From contig NZ_QEWR01000002.1 of the NCBI RefSeq assembly GCF_003121925.1, positions 1,178,001 through 1,242,000 on the forward strand: DNA of 64,000 nucleotides. Direction: 5' to 3'. Source of the DNA: Ignatzschineria indica. GTDB taxonomy: Bacteria > Pseudomonadota > Gammaproteobacteria > Cardiobacteriales > Wohlfahrtiimonadaceae. Below the pieces are notes generated by a model. It searched no databases, was not told the DNA's origin, and saw only the letters and a list, made by a program, of their open reading frames with translations. Both the position numbers and the translations under genes were made by a program. Shown here piece by piece: positions 59,143-64,000 of the stretch (positions within the stretch are counted from its first letter, which is position 1; each line of letters begins with the position of its first letter).

Positions 59143-59286
59143 TCTCACTTGCTATTTTATGCTTCTACCGACTACCAATGTCATTATCATGACAATTTAA
59201 TCTTAAAGGCATCTTAAGCATTGCGACGGATAATAAAAAAATATTTTAAAATTGTTTACTAGTTATTTTTATGTGGTTTTTTACTG
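59143..59286. repeat. 12-bp degenerate T-rich tandem repeat, 3 copies, then 11-bp x2
   Basis: GAGTGTTTTATT, GAGTATTTTGTT, GAATGTTTTTTT (59286-59321), followed by GTGTGCTTTTT and GTGTGCTCTTT (59322-59343). Coordinates given as start of first unit; the block ends at 59343. Confidence 0.65.
59179..59194 (-). promoter_or_regulatory. 16-bp perfect palindrome upstream of the NOX-like gene
   Basis: TGTCATTATCATGACA: perfect 6-4-6 inverted repeat at 49-64 bp before the start codon. On the minus strand it contains TGATAAT, which resembles an extended -10 hexamer, so a repressor bound here would block the promoter. It is not a clear Fur box; regulator unknown. Confidence 0.5.
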
Positions 59287-59526
59287 AGTGTTTTATTGAG
59301 TATTTTGTTGAATGTTTTTTTGTGTGCTTTTTGTGTGCTCTTTGCTATTTAAAAAATATAATGGATTACATTTTTTAGTGGCAGAAAATATTATTTTTAA
59401 AACATTATTTTCAAAATGATATTTTCAAAAATATTATTTATATTCTCCATTATTAGCTTTATAACAAGGGATTTGCGATAGTGAATATTCTATTGGCAAT
59501 TAAGTGAGGCATCTTCATACGCATTC

Positions 59527-60228
59527 ATGAATAATATAACTCCCTATAAGACTAAAGAGCAGCAGATCGAGATTCATCCTGATCTCTCGCTTAATATCAC
59601 CTCCCTCTTCGATCAACAACAATTCTTCGACCCATTTAACCAAGCCGCAAGACTCGGTATCTGTTCCGCTGCTTGGCCCCTCTTTGGAATGCTCTGGCCC
59701 TCTAGTATTCAATTAGCCAATAAATTAATTAAACGCCCGATAGCAAAAGATCAATCGCTCCTTGAGATTGGCTGTGGACTTGGTATTGCCAGTATGACCG
59801 CAAAGCTGTTAGGCTACGATATAACCGCCAGTGATCGTCACCCACTTGCCGGAAAATTTCTACAAAAAAATAGCGAACAAAATAAGATTCCCACGATTCG
59901 CTTTAAACATAGCCAATGGGGAGATGTTCCAACCCCCTCCTTAGAGGATACCAACGCACCGCTACTACAATCTCAATATGATCATATCATCGCCAGTGAT
60001 GTTCTCTATGAACCCAATGCAGCAAAAGAGGTCGCCCAACTGATCGATCGCTTTGGTGCGAAAGAGTGTACCGTTTGGATTATCGATCCTAATCGGGGAT
60101 ACCATAATCACTTTAAGCGCGCTATGGCGCAATATGGTTTTCAATTAATAGAGATGCTTCCCCTAACAACCCCGGTGAATAATGAACCTTATAGGGGGCG
60201 CTTAATGGTCTATCTTCGAACGGCATAG
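59527..60228 (+). CDS. SAM-dependent methyltransferase (METTL21/EtfB-lysine type)
   Basis: 233 residues, Rossmann methyltransferase with motif I LEIGCGLGIAS (about 78-88), acidic motif ASDRHPLAG and DVLYEPNAAKEVA. Similar to protein lysine methyltransferases of the nicotinamide N-methyltransferase-like family, which modify ETF-beta or ribosomal proteins; substrate unknown. Convergent to thiF. Confidence 0.75.
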   Translation: MNNITPYKTKEQQIEIHPDLSLNITSLFDQQQFFDPFNQAARLGICSAAWPLFGMLWPSSIQLANKLIKRPIAKDQSLLEIGCGLGIASMTAKLLGYDITASDRHPLAGKFLQKNSEQNKIPTIRFKHSQWGDVPTPSLEDTNAPLLQSQYDHIIASDVLYEPNAAKEVAQLIDRFGAKECTVWIIDPNRGYHNHFKRAMAQYGFQLIEMLPLTTPVNNEPYRGRLMVYLRTA

Positions 60229-60299
60229 ATAAAACACTTTGGTGATAGGAGGGTCGATTAGGATTCTGTTCGGTGGTGACTTTATTGAGCTCAACATCA

Positions 60300-61379
60300 T
60301 TAAAACGCCACAACTCTATTATAGAGTTGTAACGCCTCCTCCGTATCGGTAACACCATAGACAATTCCCCGCCCATCAGCGAAGAGAATCACCCGATGTG
60401 AGGGAAGATGGATATTGAGAAAATACTCATTATATTGAGAATCAATATGGCGCTGATCAAGACGATTTTTTAGCTGCTTGAGATTGAGCGGTGCCACTTC
60501 CCGAATCATCACAGATCCATCACCACAGAGGCGCTGTGCTTCTCGATTTTTCTGATTCAGCGCAGGAAAGGTGGGATTAGGCCCGCATGTTAGGCACTCT
60601 GGATCTTTAAGGCGATGAAGGGAGATATTTTGAGGATGAAAATCCCAAAGATCGATAGAGAAGAGTGTCTCTCTAACCGCTTCGCGATCAGCAAAATATT
60701 TCATCGCTTCAGTTGTTTGAATACTAGAGATCATCTGCAATATGGGCTGAATCACCCCCACAGAACTACAGGTATCGTGGCTCTCTAATGGCAATGTCTG
60801 CAAAAGACATCGTAAACAGGGCGCAGCCTGGTGATTCGATCGAATATCTCTCCTCTCTAAGGAGGTACTAGATTCAGGGTCAGAGTCAAAATTAAAATTA
60901 TAACTCATGCCATAACTCTCTAAAGCAGAGCCGAAGATCCACGGTATCCCCTGTTTATAACAGGCATCATTGATCAACATCCGTAGTGCAAGATTATCGG
61001 TCCCATCGAGTAGTAGATCATGCCCTGCAATCAAGGATTCAATATTATCACTCGAAACATCAGCAATATGGGTACTAATCTCAATATCTTGATTGATCTT
61101 ACTAAGATGTGCTTTAAGGGCGATCACTTTAGGTAGTGCTTTTTCGGCATCCTCCTCAGTAAAGAGCGTCTGCCGCTGAAGATTAGAGCGCTCGACAAAA
61201 TCTCGATCGATCAATGTTAATCGCCCAAAACCAGCGCGCGTTAAAATTTCCGCATGTTGAGCACCTAACGCTCCACAACCTAATATCACCACATTCGCAC
61301 GATTAAATGCCTTGACCCCGGCAGTGCCAATTTTATAAAAACGGGCTAAACGATCATAACGGGAATCGATCTCACTCAT
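60300..61379 (-). CDS. thiF: ThiS adenylyltransferase
   Basis: E1-like enzyme that adenylates the C-terminal glycine of ThiS for sulfur transfer. 359 residues: nucleotide-binding GCGALGA, DRDFVERSNLQRQ, DGTDNLALR and two CxxC pairs (CLRC and CLTC) for zinc. The C-terminal about 85 residues form a rhodanese-like region that lacks an obvious active cysteine. A perfect 9-bp hairpin (60310-60330) lies in the last codons. Last gene of tenI-thiS-thiG-thiF. Confidence 0.88.
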   Translation of the reverse strand: MSEIDSRYDRLARFYKIGTAGVKAFNRANVVILGCGALGAQHAEILTRAGFGRLTLIDRDFVERSNLQRQTLFTEEDAEKALPKVIALKAHLSKINQDIEISTHIADVSSDNIESLIAGHDLLLDGTDNLALRMLINDACYKQGIPWIFGSALESYGMSYNFNFDSDPESSTSLERRDIRSNHQAAPCLRCLLQTLPLESHDTCSSVGVIQPILQMISSIQTTEAMKYFADREAVRETLFSIDLWDFHPQNISLHRLKDPECLTCGPNPTFPALNQKNREAQRLCGDGSVMIREVAPLNLKQLKNRLDQRHIDSQYNEYFLNIHLPSHRVILFADGRGIVYGVTDTEEALQLYNRVVAF

Positions 61380-61454
61380 CTACATTCTCTCTATCTCTTA
61401 GGGGTATTATCACTCTATTTTATGATGAGGCCCCACCGATTTGATGAGGCCCTT

Positions 61455-61490
61455 AAAATTAAAGTTCATTGCAAAATTAAAGCTTATTGC
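61455..61490. repeat. 18-bp tandem repeat, 2 copies
   Basis: AAAATTAAAGTTCATTGC and AAAATTAAAGCTTATTGC in the thiG-thiF spacer. Confidence 0.75.
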
Positions 61491-61501
61491 AAGGTCAGAG
61501 A

Positions 61502-62272
61502 TCAGGAGCTGATCAATCCTGTCAATGGACTACTTGCTGTTGCATGCCCCTTCATCGGCATTCGTTTTGCCTCATAAGCTAAACGTCCCGCTTTTGTTGC
61601 AAGATTCATCGCTAATGCCATCTTGATGGGATCTTCACTATAAGCGACGGCACTATTCATCAAGACACCATCTGCCCCAAGCTCCATAGCGAATGCAGCA
61701 TCTTTGGGGCTTCCTAATCCGGCATCAACAATTACCGGCACAGTAGCTTGCTCAATAATATATTGCAGATTGAGCGGATTGATAATCCCTAAACCACTAC
61801 CAATCGGTGAAGCTCCCGGCATAATCGCATGGCACCCCATCTCTTGAAGTCGTCTTGCTAAGACTACATCATCGGAGGTATAGACCAATACCGTCATCCC
61901 CTCTTCAAGCAACATCTCTGTTGCACGAAGCGTCTCAACAGGATCGGGAAGTAATGTTTTAGGACAACCAATAATCTCTACCTTAACCATATCGCAAAGA
62001 CCAGACGCATGTGCAAGCTTTGCCGTTCTCACCGCCTCTTCTGCTGTATTTGCACCGGCAGTATTGGGGAGTAACTTATACTTAGTAAGATCGAGCGCTT
62101 CGAGAAGATCAGGCTGATTATCATCAAAAATATTCATTCGGCGAACAGCAAAAGTTAATACTTCCGATTCACTCGCTTCTACTGCCCCTTTCTGCTCCTC
62201 AAAAGTACGATATTTCCCCGTTCCTAAAAAGAGTCGGGAGTTAAATTCAAATTTTCCTATTTTAAGTGTCAT
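61502..62272 (-). CDS. thiG: Thiazole synthase
   Basis: Condenses DXP, dehydroglycine and ThiS-thiocarboxylate sulfur into the thiazole phosphate. ATG 62272 gives 256 residues, the E. coli length; a GTG at 62281 overlapping thiS would add three. Schiff-base lysine in MVKVEIIG (Lys97), phosphate-site GTGKY and GSGLGI motifs. It starts 1 bp after the thiS stop. Confidence 0.93.
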   Translation of the reverse strand: MTLKIGKFEFNSRLFLGTGKYRTFEEQKGAVEASESEVLTFAVRRMNIFDDNQPDLLEALDLTKYKLLPNTAGANTAEEAVRTAKLAHASGLCDMVKVEIIGCPKTLLPDPVETLRATEMLLEEGMTVLVYTSDDVVLARRLQEMGCHAIMPGASPIGSGLGIINPLNLQYIIEQATVPVIVDAGLGSPKDAAFAMELGADGVLMNSAVAYSEDPIKMALAMNLATKAGRLAYEAKRMPMKGHATASSPLTGLISS

Positions 62273-62273
62273 C

Positions 62274-62480
62274 CTAGCCACCGCCTACGAAATGTACAAT
62301 TTCAAATTGATCACCAGCAACAACCGCTGTTGTTGTGTAATCTTCCTTTTTTACAACTTCACGATTCTTCTCGATAATAAAGAACCTTCGATTCTTTAGA
62401 TCAAGGTGCTCAATCAACTTTGCGATATTATCAATATCTGCCGCGATCTCGACCTTTTCACCATTAATCATAATCTCCAT
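62274..62480 (-). CDS. thiS: Sulfur carrier protein ThiS
   Basis: 68 residues, ubiquitin-like fold, ending HFVGGG so it carries the C-terminal Gly-Gly needed for thiocarboxylation by ThiF. Precedes thiG directly. Confidence 0.92.
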   Translation of the reverse strand: MEIMINGEKVEIAADIDNIAKLIEHLDLKNRRFFIIEKNREVVKKEDYTTTAVVAGDQFEIVHFVGGG

Positions 62481-62505
62481 ATAATGATCTCCCTATAATT
62501 GATCT

Positions 62506-63183
62506 TTAGCGATTATCTCTATCTAAAATCTCTCTTAATGCTTTTGCTTTTAGACGCCCCCGCTCAATATCGAAAAGATGATTAGCAACAGGAAAGAGCG
62601 CTGACATCACTGCCGCACCATCGATAACATCACAAATCTTAGGTAAGGTATCGACATCGATTCCACCAATTGCGATCAATTTTCCTTGCGCTTGTACGCC
62701 TCGATCTTGTACTTCTCGACCTTGCACCTCTCGACTATTAATCGCCTTAAAAGCGGAGATTAAGGGGTCGATCCCTAAGGCAGGATAGTGCTTTTCACTT
62801 GTGCGAAAGATATGGCCTAAATAACCATAATCGTAATGAGAGAGCTCCCGCTCTACAGCGCTCACTGTATGAAAAGAGCGGCCAAACTTCATCTCCGGAA
62901 AAGCATCTTGCATCCGTGCAATGGAGAGACTCTGCTCTGTCAGATGGGTTCGAGGAATACCAAAGGCATGGGCAATATCAGCGCGATCGTTAACAATCAA
63001 TTTTTCAACAGGAATTCCGCGCGCTAAAATTCGCTCAATTAAGCGTCCTAAACTTTTGGAAGAGCGCGACTTCTCTCGAAGCTGAATATAATCCACATAG
63101 GGAGTAATCGCTTCGATCATCGCTACTAAATTCTCATCAGATATGGTGGGGATATCTCTCGTTACGGCGTGTAATAATGTCAT
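62506..63183 (-). CDS. tenI: Thiazole tautomerase TenI (ThiE-like)
   Basis: 225 residues of the ThiE/TenI family. It fits TenI better than ThiE: the beginning HAVTRD, IQLREKSRS, KLIVNDRADIA, FGRSFHT and the catalytic GHIF (His124) match B. subtilis TenI, which aromatises the thiazole. The gene order tenI-thiS-thiG-thiF is the Bacillus order without thiO; no thiO or thiH is here to supply dehydroglycine. An insertion at residues 151-165 is three tandem 5-residue repeats (REVQG, REVQD, RGVQA; DNA 62689-62733), probably from 15-bp slippage. ThiE function cannot be excluded. Confidence 0.82.
   Translation of the reverse strand: MTLLHAVTRDIPTISDENLVAMIEAITPYVDYIQLREKSRSSKSLGRLIERILARGIPVEKLIVNDRADIAHAFGIPRTHLTEQSLSIARMQDAFPEMKFGRSFHTVSAVERELSHYDYGYLGHIFRTSEKHYPALGIDPLISAFKAINSREVQGREVQDRGVQAQGKLIAIGGIDVDTLPKICDVIDGAAVMSALFPVANHLFDIERGRLKAKALREILDRDNR
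62689..62733. repeat. 15-bp tandem repeat within tenI, 3 copies
   Basis: Coding repeat of five residues (REVQG, REVQD, RGVQA), in frame, so the protein keeps its length pattern with an added surface loop. Confidence 0.75.
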
Positions 63184-63239
63184 CTATCTTCTCCATTGCA
63201 GAGAGTCGGCACACACAGCCACGAGCGCAGTGTATTCGC

Positions 63240-63335
63240 CACTTTCCTCCGCTAGTATTAACTAGATCAGGTGATAAGAGTCCCGAAGTTTTACTTCAAT
63301 CTCAGCTGTTTTCAACAGCACCTCTAGGGGAATAA
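63240..63335 (-). promoter_or_regulatory. TPP riboswitch (THI element)
   Basis: The minus strand has the conserved THI parts in order: AGAGGTGCT, CAGCTGAGAT, GGGACTC, ACCTGATCTAGTTAATACTAGCGGAGG and AAAGTGG. This is the thiamine-pyrophosphate aptamer, expected to shut off tenI-thiSGF when TPP is high. A nearby CTC...GGAG pairing around the tenI Shine-Dalgarno suggests translational control. Confidence 0.92.
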
Positions 63336-63700
63336 CAATCATTTTTTAATAATTTTTCAATCGTTTTTGAGTATAGAAGATCTCACCTCTTTGAGCAAAT
63401 CTCTTTTTTTAGAGCTATCATCTTTCGCCCATTTATGCTAAAAATCAGAGTATCAATCGCCAGAATACCCAAGCTCTTGGCAACAACTTGGCGATTTTGC
63501 TGTTATATAGAATAAGCAGAAAAAGGATGGCGCTCATCTCTCCTCCTAACAGCAGATCTCATAACCGCAATCCCCCGCTGTTTCAGACTCTATTACCGAG
63601 TTTTGAATCATATTTCGATATCTTTTCGATATCTTTTTGATATCTTTTCAATATCTTTCCAATATCTACTCGATATCTTTCTAATAAGGAGAAGATCTAA
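63336..63700. other. 365-bp intergenic region before the polyamine-binding protein gene
   Basis: Upstream of the riboswitch on one strand and of the potF-like gene on the other. The right end contains the 11-bp repeat array. No gene seen. Confidence 0.5.
63616..63681. repeat. 11-bp tandem repeat, 6 copies
   Basis: Six exact-length 11-bp units, consensus YRATATCTTTY: CGATATCTTTT, CGATATCTTTT, TGATATCTTTT, CAATATCTTTC, CAATATCTACT, CGATATCTTTC. The array ends about 5 bp before the ribosome binding site of the next gene. Confidence 0.9.
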
Positions 63701-64000
63701 ATGCGCGCTATTCATCGCTTAATTACGCTGGCGGCTCTCTGTGGACTTGCTCAGCTTTCAATGGCTAAAGAGCCCACAAAAGAGTTAAAAATCTATAATT
63801 GGGTCTCCTATATCGATCAGGAGCTGATCGATGAATTTACGGCACAAACTGGTATTAAAGTGATTGCTGATGCTTTAGATAGCAATCAGATGCTACTTGC
63901 GAAAACACTCACCGGTAATTCTGGTTATGATATTGTTGTTCCGTCAGACTTTGCTGTCACCTATCTGATGGAAGCAGATCAACTGCTAAAGCTCGATAAA
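63701..64000 (+). CDS. potF: Polyamine ABC transporter periplasmic binding protein, 5' part
   Basis: First 100 codons, running off the window. Signal peptide (about 1-22, ALCGLAQLSMAK), then KELKIYNWVSYI, TAQTGIKVIADALDSNQMLLAKTLTGNSGYDIVVPS, all matching PotF/PotD putrescine/spermidine-binding proteins. ATG after AAGGAG. PotF rather than PotD is a guess from the N-terminal half. Confidence 0.85.
   Translation, partial: MRAIHRLITLAALCGLAQLSMAKEPTKELKIYNWVSYIDQELIDEFTAQTGIKVIADALDSNQMLLAKTLTGNSGYDIVVPSDFAVTYLMEADQLLKLDK

Larger units (their letters stand above)
59131..59526. other. 396-bp intergenic region between NOX-like and methyltransferase genes
   Basis: Besides the palindrome, it contains a very T-rich repeat block (59286-59143 on) and long AT runs. 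No gene seen. Confidence 0.5.

Noticed and set aside
1-64000. CRISPR array
   Set aside because: The tandem repeats are 9-18 bp with no spacers and no cas genes are present.
1-64000. Mobile element or prophage
   Set aside because: No transposase, integrase or phage gene, and no long inverted or direct repeats apart from the tRNA pair.

Overview
The window is about 64 kb of AT-rich chromosomal DNA from a free-living gammaproteobacterium. Evidence for the group: a homodimeric-type AceE with an AceF/Lpd pair, rpoH with its RpoH box, diaA-dolP, a cadBA-type lysine decarboxylation operon, a TTG-started rpsT, trhP and rlhA, and a heme operon behind a Fur-type operator. The unusual gene order (metNI-ddh-metQ, no rpoS beside nlpD, no lpoA beside diaA) argues against Enterobacterales. 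An Ignatzschineria/Wohlfahrtiimonas-like (Cardiobacteriales) source is my guess from gene content only. I see no phage, IS element, CRISPR array or integrase.

Layout. 1-5383 (minus): pyruvate dehydrogenase complex, aceE-aceF-lpdA. 6176-10205 (plus): a MetNIQ-type transporter with a meso-diaminopimelate dehydrogenase gene between metNI and metQ. 10398-16822: rpsT, tsaC, a Pit phosphate transporter, glutathione reductase, dolP, diaA and rpoH. 17338-20500 (plus): maeB and an NlpD-like lipoprotein. 20673-24277 (minus): cadB-cadA, with a single-base frameshift in cadA. 24623-26941 (minus): rplM-rpsI-pcnB. 27365-30589 (plus): a poorly characterised envelope cluster (DUF4139, DUF3137-like, LemA). 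31024-36999 (plus): Fur-type promoter, heme receptor, hmuTUV and hugZ. 37215-44269: phytase-like exported protein, S4 protein, AEC transporter, cupin-mqo, trhP. 44842-46766: ClcA and two identical tRNA-Val genes. 46889-49343: amidase and cyclase-family hydrolase. 49789-53525: carB with a carA that lacks its whole glutaminase domain. 53955-59130: L,D-transpeptidase, nnrD, rlhA and a NOX-like ferric reductase. 59527-63335: a methyltransferase, then tenI-thiS-thiG-thiF behind a TPP riboswitch. 63701-64000: start of a polyamine-binding protein gene.

How the genes fit together. MaeB, Mqo and the PDH complex link malate, pyruvate and acetyl-CoA. CadBA exchanges lysine for cadaverine and consumes protons, and ClcA is a Cl-/H+ exchanger, so the window holds two acid-stress functions. 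The heme block covers outer-membrane uptake, ABC import and HugZ-type heme handling. TrhP and RlhA are paralogous RNA hydroxylation enzymes.

The features most worth a second look are the glutaminase-less CarA in an otherwise intact carAB pair; the repeated occurrence, in at least fourteen separate intergenic gaps, of short degenerate tandem repeats with 9-13 bp period (clearest at 63616-63681, 46378-46441, 14350-14401 and 17076-17134); the cadA frameshift; the DUF4139/DUF3137/LemA cluster; and the ddh gene inside the met transporter locus.
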